DNA from: Paraniabella hibiscisoli
Lineage (GTDB): Bacteria; Bacteroidota; Bacteroidia; Chitinophagales; Chitinophagaceae
Assembly: GCF_022512515.1 (NCBI RefSeq)
Contig: NZ_JAKWBK010000003.1
Location: forward strand, 558,001 to 622,000
Direction of reading: 5' to 3'
Length of the DNA: 64,000 bases
The notes under the pieces: model-generated
Told to the model about the DNA's origin: nothing
Databases searched by the model: none
What the model saw: the letters and a program-made list of their open reading frames with translations, nothing else
Part shown: piece after piece, positions 28,808 through 38,237 of the stretch
Layout of the letters: each line of letters starts with the position of its first letter
How positions within the stretch are numbered: the first letter of the stretch is position 1
Made by a program: the position numbers and the translations under genes

Positions 28808-29376
28808 ATGGAGTATGCTGTTTTTTTACGCAAACATATAGAGGAGATCATTCCCTTTCTGATGAAGAGTTTGAAATTATTCTACCTTATTTCAAGCTGG
28901 TGGAGATGCGCAGAAAAGACTACTTAATCAAAAGCGGTAAAAAGGTAACTGCCGAATACCTGGTGATCAAAGGCTTGTTGAAAGCTTTTATGTATGATGA
29001 TATGGAGCGGGAGCATATTATTCAGTTTGCCATGGAAAATTGGTGGATATCGGATTACCCGGCTTATAAACTTCAATCGGGCGGAGAACTTTGTGTTCAG
29101 GCACTAGAGCCCTGCTTGGTTTTAGAGCTTAGCCTGGAAAACAAGCGCCGTATGTGTGAAGCCGTTCCTGTAATGTATCGCTTTCATGGTACCAAAGCTT
29201 TTGGAGGATTTGTGGCACTACAGAAACGAGTACTTTCTTTAATGAAGAATTCTGCAAAAGAAAAATATGACCTGTTGCTGGAACAATATCCCGAGCTATT
29301 TCAACGTGTATCTAAAACGATGATCGCTCATTACCTGGGTGTTTCAAGAGAAACATTAAGCAGGCTACAAAAATAA
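28808..29376 (+). CDS. Crp/Fnr-family transcriptional regulator; frameshifted near the start
   Basis: A protein of about 190 residues with a cyclic-nucleotide-binding-like domain and a C-terminal winged helix. The start is ATG 28808 (MEYAVFLRKHIEEIIPF). One base is missing near 28853-28858, after which it reads SDEEFEIILPYFKLVEMRRKDYLIKSGKKVTAEYLVIKGLLKAFM. The C-terminal HTH is KTMIAHYLGVSRETLSRLQK. This is the common Bacteroidota Crp group, which usually does not bind cAMP. No Cys cluster for iron-sulfur is seen, so it is not Fnr-like in sensing. Its target is unknown. Confidence 0.85.
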
Positions 29377-29409
29377 AAGCCCGCCGGAGACTACACACCA
29401 GCGGGCCTT
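29377..29409. terminator. Terminator between converging Crp and peptidase genes
   Basis: GCCCGC and GCGGGC form the stem core, with A-rich and TT-ending flanks and a 16-base loop. It begins directly after the Crp stop codon and lies 21 bases beyond the 3' end of the peptidase gene on the other strand. Confidence 0.6.
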
Positions 29410-29429
29410 GAAGTAAAGTAAATCCGTTA

Positions 29430-31546
29430 TTATTTTGCACCCATTGAATACTCTTTAGGCGGCTCAGCTTCCAGTAAGTGCTTTACAAAATAGTCCCAGC
29501 GCCGCGCATCATATAGCTGGAATACTCACCAAATCCATGACGGGCATTGGGAAAAACCACCAGGTCGAAATCTTTGTTCGCTTTCTGCAAAGCTTCCACC
29601 ACTAACATGGTGTTATATGGCGGTACATTATCATCCATCATACCATGTACCAGCATGAGCTTTCCTTTCAGATTTTTGCATAAGCCTGGTTGGCCTGCGC
29701 AGCATAATCGCTGTTTTCAACTAACCCATTATAACGCTCCCCCAATCGTCTTCGTAATTACGATTATCATGATTCCCCGATTCAGCAATACCTACTTTAA
29801 AAAAATCGGGATATCGCAATAAAGCTGCTGCCGTGGCAAAGCCGCCGCCGCTATGTCCCCATATTCCCACTTTGCTCGTATCAATCGGGTAAGTTTTTGA
29901 CAATTGCCTGATAGCCGTGATCTGATCCGGTAAAGTATTTTCAGCCATATTACCATAACTCATATCGTGAAAGCTTTTGGAACGATAAGGATTGCTGGTT
30001 CCTTCCATCACAACAACGATAAAACCCAGTTCAGCCAAGGCCTGGTTATCACCTCTCGACGGAGAAAAGCTCCAACTACCTACACTTCCGCCTTGCGGAC
30101 CCGGGTAGATATAATCAATAACAGGGTATTTTTTAGCAGGGATCATGTTTGTTGGCGTAAATACCAATCCGTAGATATCTGTTACACCGTCAGCAGCCTT
30201 CACTGCAACAGGCGAAGGCGCTTTCCACCCTTTGGCCTGCAAACGTGAGATATCTGCTTTTCCCAAATTGGTGATCAACGAACCTTTTGTACTCCTGAAA
30301 TTAGCTACCGGCGGCACATCAGGCTGAGAGTACACATCAACAAAATGATCGCCGGAGGGCGACAAATGCACAGTATGGTTACCGGCTTCCGGCGTCAGCA
30401 GGGTTAAGCCTTTGCCATCGAAGCCTATTTTGTAGAAATAAGAAAAATAAGGATTGCCTTTTTCACGTCCATAGCGGTGAAATAAATAGTACGTTTCTTT
30501 TCATCTATTCTCAACACCTTGCCCACCAGCCAATCGCCTTTGGTGATCTGTTGTTTGAGGTTACCCGTTTTGCTGTCGTATAAATATAAATGTCCCCAGT
30601 TATCCCGTTCGGAGTACCATATTATTTCGTTGGTTTTAGAAAGGTATCGCCAGTTAATGGCGCCTCTGCCCGACTCAAACTGTGTTTTGACGGTCTCCTC
30701 AAATACCTCCCGCACCTGGCCCGTTGCCGTATTAGCAATGCGCACTCTGGCATTTTTATGATCTCTTGAAGACGATACAAAAGCTACTTCACCAGCATCG
30801 GGAGACCAGTCGATATCATCCAAACTTCCGCTGCTGGAAATATCATCACTCATGGTAGCTCGATGCGGATCAGGTGGAATACTCAGCGATACCACTTTGG
30901 CTGCATCTACATCAATCACTACCCTTCGCATAGTAGGAATATATGGATCGCCAGGCAAAGGATATTTCCATTGTTCCAACCTGGGAGCTCCCACATTGGT
31001 AGTAACCAGGTACATGTCATTTACCTTTCGCTGATCCTGCTGAAAAGTGGCAACCTTCTTCGAGTCCGGGGACCAGCTAACGATAGCTGCATCGCTGTGC
31101 TTCCAGCCTGCATTATCTGTTGCATATCCATAGTCCTTTACACCATCAGTTGTTAGCTGCGTTTCTTTTTTAGTATCCAGATCTTTTACCCAAAGGTTCC
31201 AGTCTCTGATAAATACTGCTTTTTTACCATCAGGCGAAACCACTTCATTGGCAGCGCGCCTTCTACGCTGATTCATATCTACTGCAGCTACTTTTCCGTA
31301 GGCTGTAGTTTCAGTCTTAGACTTTGTTTTAGGATCTACCAATAATACTTTATCACCACTCCTGTACCAGAATTGATCACCTTCTATCCAGTTGGGATAA
31401 GGACTTGTCCAATCAACCAGGGCTGTTGTATTATAACCCAGGAACTGTTCTGCTTTCCGATAGTCTTCTGCTGTAAGCTGTAGTTTTTGAGCATGGGCAG
31501 TGCCTGCTAACATAACGGCAGCCATTAAACCTAAATGTTTGTTCAT
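29430..31546 (-). CDS. Dipeptidyl-peptidase IV-like S9 peptidase; frame broken about three times
   Basis: A secreted serine peptidase of about 705 residues that removes N-terminal dipeptides. The start is ATG 31544-31546, with a signal peptide ending TAHAQ. The N-terminal beta-propeller has repeated WSPD-type blades (VSWSPDSKKVATF, IDWSPDAGEVAFV). The catalytic domain has the nucleophile Ser in GIWGHSGGGFATA, the Asp in MMDDNVPP and the His in NARHGF. Breaks lie near 30420, 29721 and 29520; the rebuilt C-terminus is KHLLEAEPPKEYSMGAK. The propeller and triad are complete, so the enzyme is probably functional in the real genome. Substrate uptake genes are not adjacent. Confidence 0.9.
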
Positions 31547-31681
31547 CTATGATTTTATTTAAAAAATAACCGCGAAACGGTCGATTATCCCTTTCTCATG
31601 CAATATCAAAACGCAAATGCAATAAGGCTAAATTATTAGTTTTTAAATAAAAAAGCGTTCATAAATTACAAAAACAAGCGC

Positions 31682-31702
31682 ATTACCGGTATAAACGGTA
31701 AT
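31682..31702. promoter_or_regulatory. Palindrome upstream of the peptidase gene
   Basis: ATTACCG and CGGTAAT form a 7-base inverted repeat with a 7-base spacer, about 136 bases before the peptidase start on the minus strand. It could be an operator or part of the neighbouring terminator region. No regulator can be tied to it. Confidence 0.25.
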
Positions 31703-31722
31703 TATACAAAAGTATCCACGCG

Positions 31723-31743
31723 AAAAAGGGGCCGGAAGGCCCC
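31723..31743 (-). terminator. Intrinsic terminator of the XRE/S24 regulator gene
   Basis: Read on the minus strand, GGGGCC-TTCC-GGCCCC is followed directly by five T. It lies 27 bases beyond the stop of the regulator gene. This is a textbook rho-independent terminator. Confidence 0.85.
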
Positions 31744-31769
31744 TGATACCCATTTATTCAATTGTCATT

Positions 31770-32525
31770 CTAATTGATCTTCTTTTTCATTCCATCTACC
31801 TGTTGCTGCAGGTTGGCTACAATATTTACTAATTGGCCTACATCCCAGTTTTGGGCCACATTGGTTTTGGAGATCACATATTGTGCCTGCCACATTTCCA
31901 GTACCTCATCAGAATTGATGGTATAGGGTTGAAAAGTAGGATTATCACTTACCAGTGTGATCTTATGCTTGGTTTTTGTATTCTTCTGCACCCGTTTATA
32001 AACAATACCATCGTTGCGTGACACCAATATACAGGCTGTATTGTTCCTTAACGATTCCAGCTCATCTACCTTTTCACCTACAATTACCGAACCACTAGGT
32101 GTTGGCAGCATCGAATCTCCCAGAATTTCAAATGCCCGGTAATTTCCGCCACTAACCATGGGCAGGGTAAAGGTATTCAGCTCATCCACAAATTCATGAT
32201 CAGCGTATCCCGCCAGGTAGCCGGCCGCCGCCTTTACCGGTACAAAAGGTATATGTGTAATTACAGGAGCCAGCTTCAGAGCTCTCCGCTTCGCCAGGTA
32301 ATTATCAGACCCAGATTCCACGCTCAGGTCTTTCCTTAGTAATTCATCCAGCGTTAATTTAAACATATCGCAGATCACTTCCAATACATCAATACGTGGT
32401 TCAGCACGCTCTTCTTCGTAAGCGCCCAGGAGTGACCGTTTAATATTTAATTTAGTCGCAAATTCATCCTGCGTCCATCCCCGAAGCTTTCTTAAATACT
32501 TTAAATTTTTGTTGGCTACCGACAT
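31770..32525 (-). CDS. XRE-family regulator with S24 (LexA/CI-like) C-terminal domain
   Basis: A 251-residue repressor. Its N-terminal HTH reads LKYLRKLRGWTQDEFATKLNIKRSLLGAYEEERAEPRIDVLEVIC. The C-terminal S24-type domain contains AAAGYLAGY, the GDSMLPTPSGS region with the candidate Ser nucleophile, and VYKRV, where the Lys of the Ser-Lys pair sits. A final coiled coil (NIVANLQQQVDGMKKKI) may serve in dimer formation. Such proteins in Bacteroidota are usually stand-alone regulators rather than prophage repressors; no phage genes are near. The AAG-Y site for self-cleavage is only loosely matched. Confidence 0.85.
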   Translation of the reverse strand: MSVANKNLKYLRKLRGWTQDEFATKLNIKRSLLGAYEEERAEPRIDVLEVICDMFKLTLDELLRKDLSVESGSDNYLAKRRALKLAPVITHIPFVPVKAAAGYLAGYADHEFVDELNTFTLPMVSGGNYRAFEILGDSMLPTPSGSVIVGEKVDELESLRNNTACILVSRNDGIVYKRVQKNTKTKHKITLVSDNPTFQPYTINSDEVLEMWQAQYVISKTNVAQNWDVGQLVNIVANLQQQVDGMKKKIN

Positions 32526-32650
32526 GACTAATTATTTTAGTGCAAAATACTAATTTTTTTATCATTTTTCAAAAAAGTATTTTTTGCCTAAAAATTAAAG
32601 CTTGCCTAAACCGAAGCTATGATGAGAAGAAAATCGAACCGGGTTTATTG

Positions 32651-33961
32651 TTACACCGCTTTTACATCTTTTACGTCGTACCCCTCTATATCTTTTATAT
32701 AATGGTTAGCTACCAGAAATTCGAACAAAGGCTTAGCCTCCGCAGATACGGGCATATTCTTTAATGTAACAACTTCGTTGGTTTTCTTATTGAGATAAGG
32801 ATAAGCATACAGTTTTACATTGCGGCTAAACAGATCGCTGACATAAGTTAAAAGCTCCTGCGTGTAAGAGTCGCTGTAATTTTTTGCATCGAAAATAGTA
32901 CGCAGGTTCGATATATTAGTGGAGATGCCTACATTATGCGGCTTACAAAGCGCCAGGTATTGGGCCAGCTTATTGTTTCTTTTAAAGTTAGAAACGATCA
33001 CATTATTGCCGGTAGCACAAAGCTCCTCCGCTCTCTTTGCAAAAATTTCTACGTCGTTATCATTATGCGGATCGTCGTCTTCAAGCAGGTTGCTCATTAA
33101 CACTTCAATAAGCACAACCAGGTTATCGTCCTGTACTTGCTGAGAGCGTTTGAATTGCTCTATGGCTTTATTGAAAAGATCAAAATTGGGTTTTGATTTT
33201 TGCAGGAATTTGGTACGCAGGATCATTATATCCTTTTTGTACATCAGGTCTTTTGCCTGCGTTACATTACCGTTGGGATCAAAAACAGCTGCGCCGGAAA
33301 ACCCTTTGGCTATTAAGTATAGGTTTACGAGCCTGTCGTTGGTATTTTTGAATACCGGTCCGCGCAAACTGATCATATCAATTTCCACCGAACCAAAAGA
33401 AAGATTGTCCACCAGCGATTCTACCATGAGCTGTACGTCATGATTGTAGTAAAAGGCTCCATACACCAGGTTTACACCCAGTATACCCAATACATTTTGC
33501 TGCAAACTCGTGTCATTATCCAACAATCTTACATGGAAGATAATATCATTATGGTCGCCTCCCGGAGTTACCTGGAAGCGAAGCCCCAGCCAGCCATGCG
33601 GTTCATTATTTCGGGCAAAATTAAGCGTGGTTACGGTATCAGCAAAAGCAAAGAAAGTTTTATCGTCATACTTTTCTCCACGCAGGCGTTCCGTCAGCAG
33701 ATCGTACTCATGGGATAACATTTGCTTCACACGAGAGCGACTCACATAGCGACCATTTTCTTCTATACCATAAATGGCATTGCTGAACGCCATATCATAA
33801 GCCGACATAGTTTTTGCAACTGTTCCGGAAGCGGCACCTGCTGTAAAAAAGTTCCTGGCCACCTCCTGCCCGGCGCCAATTTCGGCAAAAGTGCCATACA
33901 CCGGACCGTCTAAATTAATATTTAAAGCTTTCCTTTTAGTTTCGAGTATTTCCCTGCCCAT
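32651..33961 (-). CDS. Large conserved Bacteroidota protein of unknown function
   Basis: A 436-residue soluble protein. It begins KALNINLDGPVYGTFAEIGAGQEVARNFFTAGAASGTVAKTMSAYDMAFSNAIYG, then has RVKQMLSHEYDLLTERL, FFAFADTVTTLNFARN, GWLGLRFQV and LLDNDTSLQQNVLGILGVNLVYGAF. I recognise this as a conserved family in Bacteroidota that is sometimes labelled nicotinate-nucleotide adenylyltransferase in databases, but I see no HxGH-type nucleotidyltransferase motif, so I do not support that label. The frame is intact. TAGCTTTG, a -7-like element, lies at 33969-33976 just before the start. Confidence 0.7.
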   Translation of the reverse strand: MGREILETKRKALNINLDGPVYGTFAEIGAGQEVARNFFTAGAASGTVAKTMSAYDMAFSNAIYGIEENGRYVSRSRVKQMLSHEYDLLTERLRGEKYDDKTFFAFADTVTTLNFARNNEPHGWLGLRFQVTPGGDHNDIIFHVRLLDNDTSLQQNVLGILGVNLVYGAFYYNHDVQLMVESLVDNLSFGSVEIDMISLRGPVFKNTNDRLVNLYLIAKGFSGAAVFDPNGNVTQAKDLMYKKDIMILRTKFLQKSKPNFDLFNKAIEQFKRSQQVQDDNLVVLIEVLMSNLLEDDDPHNDNDVEIFAKRAEELCATGNNVIVSNFKRNNKLAQYLALCKPHNVGISTNISNLRTIFDAKNYSDSYTQELLTYVSDLFSRNVKLYAYPYLNKKTNEVVTLKNMPVSAEAKPLFEFLVANHYIKDIEGYDVKDVKAV

Positions 33962-33968
33962 ATATCAA

Positions 33969-33976
33969 CAAAGCTA
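33969..33976 (-). promoter_or_regulatory. Possible -7 promoter element of the 436-residue protein gene
   Basis: On the minus strand TAGCTTTG fits TAnnTTTG and ends 7 bases before the ATG at 33961, which would give a very short leader. No -33 element is clear. The remaining divergent intergenic stretch up to the oxyR region (about 34250) holds no other feature I can support. Confidence 0.3.
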
Positions 33977-34256
33977 CATTTTTTAAGTCCCCGGAGAAAG
34001 GTAAGTACATTAAATTATAATTAGAAACCTGTACTTCGCTGCAATGATAGTGGATTTTGGGATAACCGGTTACCACTAATACACAAATACCGTTATTTAA
34101 GGACGAATGGTTGATTACTCCTATAACATCCCAGGTAACAAAAAGTTAACAGCGGTCTGTCCAATATTGGTGACAGCTAAAAACGGCGCACTGAACCCAG
34201 CCCCAACAATCTGTTTTTTAAACAAAGCGTAATAGTTAGACACAAAAACCCTATCA

Positions 34257-34285
34257 ATCAATTATAAGAAAAATTGATACTTTTG
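34257..34285 (+). promoter_or_regulatory. Inverted repeat and -7 element before oxyR
   Basis: The inverted repeat ATCAATT / AATTGAT (34257-34263 and 34272-34278) overlaps the start of TACTTTTG (34278-34285), which fits the Bacteroidota -7 element. A transcript would start about 25 bases before the oxyR ATG. The overlap suggests a regulator site, possibly for OxyR itself. Confidence 0.4.
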
Positions 34286-34314
34286 TACAATTCATAGATA
34301 TTAATTATTAAAAG

Positions 34315-35255
34315 ATGACGCTTCAGCAGCTGGAATATTTATTAGCGGTGCACCAGCATCAGAATTTTTTAAAGGCAGCAGATGCCTGCTTTGTTACGCA
34401 GCCTACGCTAAGCATGCAAATACAGAAACTGGAAGAAGAATTTGAAATTAAAATTTTTGATCGCCGTAAACAGCCTATTACCACAACACCAGCGGGCGTT
34501 GAAATTATTGAGCATGCACGTAATATTATTAATGCGGCACATGAGTTATCCTCATTAGTGGAATCGCAAAAAGGTAAGATGAAGGGACAATTGCGTATTG
34601 GCATTATCCCCACGCTCGCACCCTACCTGCTTCCCCTGTTTGTTCCCTCATTTACTAAAAACTACCCCGGAGTGAAACTTTTAGTGCAGGAGCAGACCAC
34701 CGACATTCTCATTAGCATGCTGAAGCAAGGCAGCATAGACGTAGGTATACTGGTTACACCCATTAAAGAAAACGGCATTACTGAGCAGGTATTATTTTAC
34801 GAGGAACTGATGGTATATGCCTCTAAAAACAATCGTCTGTATCAAAAACAATATCTTTTACAAAAAGACATAGATGTGAGTAAACTGTGGCTGTTGGAGG
34901 AAAGTCATTGCTTTCGGTCGCAAATACTTTCATTGTGTGAACTAAAGAAACAGAGCAGCGAGTTTTTTAATTTCGAATACGAAGCGGGCAGCATTGAAAC
35001 TTTAAAAAGAATGGTGGATGTTAACGATGGCATCACGATCATTCCTGAGTTAGTAAGTTTCCAGATGCCCAAAACTGAATTGAGAGCAGTAAGACATTTT
35101 AAAAGCCCGGCGCCGATGCGGGAAGTAAGCCTGGTCGTGCATGGCAATTTTGTAAAAAGAGACTGATCGATTCTTTAAAAAGATCGATACTAGATACGAT
35201 ACCGGAAAAATTGCGGCAGAATAAAAAGAAAAATGTAATACCGATACAATTGTAG
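34315..35255 (+). CDS. oxyR: OxyR-like LysR-family peroxide sensor; frameshifted at the C-terminus
   Basis: A LysR regulator of about 313 residues. The N-terminal winged helix is MTLQQLEYLLAVHQHQNFLKAADACFVTQPTLSMQIQKLEEEF. The effector domain contains LLEESHCFRSQILSLCELKKQ, with two cysteines eight positions apart as in OxyR Cys199 and Cys208, so H2O2 sensing by disulfide formation is likely. The frame is lost near 35152-35158 (A5 run); the true end is RLIDSLKRSILDTIPEKLRQN and a basic tail to TAG 35253-35255. Targets such as catalase or peroxiredoxin genes are not in the window. Confidence 0.87.
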
Positions 35256-35389
35256 CTTAATTTGAACCGTGAGGACAAGGTTCGTGGTACCAAAAAACTT
35301 TGTGATGTAAGTTTAGCTGCAGGACACGGCTTAAAGCAAACAAGAATGCATTATCCTATACCAATAAGTTTAAGTAACAGTCTGCAATG

Positions 35390-35447
35390 ATCGCCTGAGG
35401 CGATAACATATGGGTTCGAGGCGAGGACGCCTCGAACAGTCTCTTTT
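35390..35447 (+). terminator. Two hairpins after oxyR, the second with a T-run
   Basis: The first is ATCGCC-TGA-GGCGAT (35390-35404). The second is GTTCGAGGCG-AGGA-CGCCTCGAAC (35414-35437), a 10-base perfect stem followed by AGTCTCTTTTT. The second fits a strong rho-independent terminator for plus-strand transcripts, and separates oxyR from the T6SS block that ends at 35462. Confidence 0.8.
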
Positions 35448-35461
35448 TGAACAGTCTTCTC

Positions 35462-36549
35462 CTATTTCTTGTAAATGATATTTTTTAGCAAAACATCGAT
35501 CCTTTTCTTTGCCAGCAGATCGGTCAATAAAACGCCTTTCTGTTTATCCAGGTCGAGTAAGGTTACATCATGATCGTATCCCAGCTTAAAGAATACCCGG
35601 TCGTCTATAATCCATCCCTGCACGCCAAAAGAATACCCTTTAAAAGACAAGCCATAATTAGAAGTCTGAAGGTCTTCATCTAAGACGATCGTTATCATAT
35701 CGCCATCCTGGAAGTTCTTTATTTTTCCGTTAACATGAGCCAGCACATATTGCTCCTCTTTATTTCAGGAGCTTTTTTGTCTTTATTTTTCTCCAGTTCT
35801 TTTTCAATGGCGCCCAGAATATCAGGATCATTGACCACGTCGAGATCGGTTTGTTTAGGTTTGGTGCGTGGTCCGGTCTTGGAGCTAAAGACGTTATAGC
35901 CAAACTTGGAATTATATAACTCAGGATATTCAAATAGTTCTTTTACCGCAATGATCTTGTAAACATATAAGCCTGTTTCAGGGTTCAACTTCATGGTAAA
36001 ATAATTATTACCCTGGGCCTTCATGGCATTGAGAATATTTCCTATGCCAAAATTATAGGGCTATAGCAAGTGGCCAGTTAACCGAACCAGCCAATTTCCT
36101 AAGCCCCGTATAGTTATCCCTGATCAACTGACAGGCCACTCTTGTTGCCTTATCAAAATTCTCTCTCTCATCCATATTATCACTCACCTGCATTCCGTAA
36201 CCCCTTGCCGTGGCAGGCATAATTTGCCAGATACCCCTGGCTCCTACTCCTGATTCAGCTTTTGTCAAAAAGCCGCTTTCTACAATGGGCAGGTATTTCA
36301 GATCGGGATGCAGACCATAAGCTTTAAGATATCGCTCTACCAGTGGAAAATAACTATTGGCTCTTTGCCGCAGCGAAGGGAGGTTTACCACGTTTACCTG
36401 CTTTTTTATCACATTGATCAGTTTATCCTGGACGAACTGCTGGTTCATAGGCACAGCGTCTCCACAAAACGTAATGATATGCTGAGCCTGTACCCCGTAA
36501 CCAGTGATATCGTTAACAAAAAACAATATGCTATGATCCTTTTCTTCAT
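35462..36549 (-). CDS. MltD-like lytic transglycosylase of the T6SS locus; frame broken at least three times
   Basis: A periplasmic peptidoglycan-cleaving enzyme of about 362 residues. The start is ATG 36547-36549, with a signal peptide (MKKRIIAYCFLLTISLVTG ... AQ). The SLT domain has YLPIVESGFLTKAESGVGARGIWQIMPATARGYGM, with the catalytic Glu in PIVESG, and later DKATRVACQLIRDNY and WPLAIA. After breaks near 36500, 36055 and 35740 the C-terminus is a beta-rich domain (HVNGKIKNFQDGD ... GYSFGVQGWIIDDRVFFKLGY). It ends block A directly after the coiled-coil protein and would open the wall for assembly of the secretion apparatus. Confidence 0.82.
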
Positions 36550-36570
36550 TTAGTTAAACGGATTTACAAA

Positions 36571-38213
36571 TCATCCTTTTTTCTTACGGGTTCGTTTAGA
36601 TGATTTAGTATCGGATGCTTCAGGCTGGGTCTCCACCTGTCGCTTACTTGCCGCAGACTTAACGGAACTTTGCACTTTTGCCAACTCGCTTACATAATAT
36701 TTGCCCGGAACCACTATACTTGTGCCGCCCTTTTCTTTACGGCGATCATCAACAAACAATACCAGGCTTTCATCTTCTACTACATTAGGCGAACGGGTAG
36801 CAAATACAATGTACTGGCTGGTATGAGGCCGTATAATAGGATAAAAGCTGATGTAGGTAAGATAGCTTCCTTTAATGATCATTTTTGCTTTTTCATTTTT
36901 ATCGTACCAATACATATAGGTCCTGCCCAGCAAGAAATCTTCATTGGTTTCGTTCTCCACTTTAACCTTATAATAAGTATGCACGTCTTTAAAAGCAATA
37001 TTCTCTAGGGTCATTTTAACCCCGCCGTTGACGATTTTATCTGCGGTAATATTGATCTTATTGGGCGCACTGCTTCTGATCAAAGAATCTGCGATCCTGA
37101 AATTGCGAAGCGTATCAGCGACAATAAAAAGTCTGCGTTGACCATGGCCATTTGACCGGCTGGAATATTATAAACATCTATCCCCTTTTTACCATACCGT
37201 TGCCAAAGTCCCATTTCGGAATAAGCTCGTTCAGCATCTCGTTTCTTCCGGTCTGCTTCGAGTTGCGCCAACTTTTCCTGGGCTGCTTTTTTCTCAGCCT
37301 CTTTACGGGCAAACTCTTCTGCTGCCTTCTTACGTTTTTCCTCTTCTTCAGCCTGCTTTTTCACCAGCTCCTGCTCACGCAGCAACTTTTGCTCTTCAGC
37401 AACTTTTTCTGCTTTAGCTAAGGCCTCCGCATCATTTTTTGCTTTTAATTCTTTGATCCGTTCTTGTTCAGCAGCTTGCTTTTTGGCCAGATCTTCCGCA
37501 TCCTTTTTATCCTTCAGTTCCTTCGCTTTTTTGTCAGCCTCTGCTTTTTGCAGGGCCAATTGTAATTGCTTTTCTTTATCCTCAGCTTCTTTTTTTGTTT
37601 TAGCGATAAGGGTCGCTTCTTCCTTCTCCCTGGCCTCCTCATTCTTTCTTAGCTTTTCTGCATCCCTCGCTTTCTCTGCCGCTTCCTCGCCCGACTTCTT
37701 TTGTGCTAATGCTGCTTCAGCCTTCCTGGCTTCTATTTGTTTTTTTCGTTCTTCTTCCTGTTCTTTATCTTGTTTGGCAATACTAGCTTCGTCATTACCT
37801 GTTGACTGGACATCTTTTTGCTTTTGTACAAATGTTTTTAATTCTTTTAGGTTGGAGTGATCGTACCACAAAGGAGGCCGGCTATCGTCGTTAATATTAT
37901 AGGTGGAGTCAAACACAATACGAAACATGTGGCTTCTACCCCCTTCGTTCACTAATAACCCTGTGTTAGGGCCTGTAGCCTGCTCTTTATTAAATTGCAG
38001 GGAGATGGATTTCTCTTCTCTGCGTTTGGGTATATAATAATCATACGCGCCATCGTCTGAAAAATTAATGTTTAATACCTTATCGGGGAAATTAATAACG
38101 GTAATACTTTCCCGTCCTACCAGGATGCGCTCGCCATTAATATTCTGTGCGTTGCTCTTCCAACCCGAGGAGCTAAAAAACAGCAGTAATAATATCCATC
38201 GTATTTGCTTCAT
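36571..38213 (-). CDS. Periplasmic protein with TraN-like N-terminal domain and long coiled coil; frameshifted
   Basis: A protein of about 547 residues. It has a signal peptide (MKQIRWILLLLFFSSSGWKSNAQ), then a beta-rich domain (RILVGRESITVINFPDKVLNINF, AYDYYIPKRREEKSISLQF) that resembles conjugative TraN/DUF4138-type proteins. A very long Lys/Glu/Ala-rich coiled coil follows (about residues 150-330, TolA-like), then a C-terminal beta domain after a frame break near 37140 (FIVADTLRNFRIADSLIRSSAPNK, VKMTLENIAFKDVHTYYKVKVEN, FLLGRTYMYWYDKN). It ends in a basic tail. Its place beside tssC suggests a subtype-iii envelope component such as TssR, but I cannot confirm that name. Confidence 0.6.
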
Positions 38214-38237
38214 GTTTGTTTTGTTTTGAATTGAACA

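Larger units (their letters stand above)
28459..28860 (+). repeat. Tandem imperfect repeat of a hairpin-promoter-start-codon unit before the Crp gene
   Basis: The stretch upstream of the Crp-family gene carries three copies of a unit that includes a start region. Copy 1 has the hairpin AGCCCTTCGGGCT (28459-28471), TTTG (28478-28481), TATTTTTG (28499-28506) and a 19-codon ORF at 28511-28570. Copy 2 has a 19-codon ORF at 28677-28736. Copy 3 has the hairpin (28756-28768), TTTG, TATTTTTA and the start of the real gene at 28808. The linkers GCGTTCGTTGATAATGC and GCGTTCGTTAATAATGC follow the first two ORFs. The region 28239-28458 shows no other gene. Confidence 0.7.

Noticed and set aside
31770..32525. 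Prophage repressor
   Set aside because: XRE plus S24 domains fit CI-like repressors, but no integrase, structural phage genes or attachment repeats are in the neighbourhood.
32651..33961. Label nicotinate-nucleotide adenylyltransferase for the 436-residue protein
   Set aside because: I recall this label for the family, but no HxGH or ISSTxxR-type nucleotidyltransferase motif is visible.
35414..35437. GTTCGAGGCG sequence that at first looks like a tRNA T-arm
   Set aside because: No acceptor or anticodon arms can be drawn; it is one arm of a perfect 10-base hairpin with a T-run, a terminator.
37152..37860. Ser/Phe/Leu-rich reading frames on the plus strand
   Set aside because: They are the antisense of the Lys/Glu-rich coiled coil, whose codons give long open frames on the other strand.
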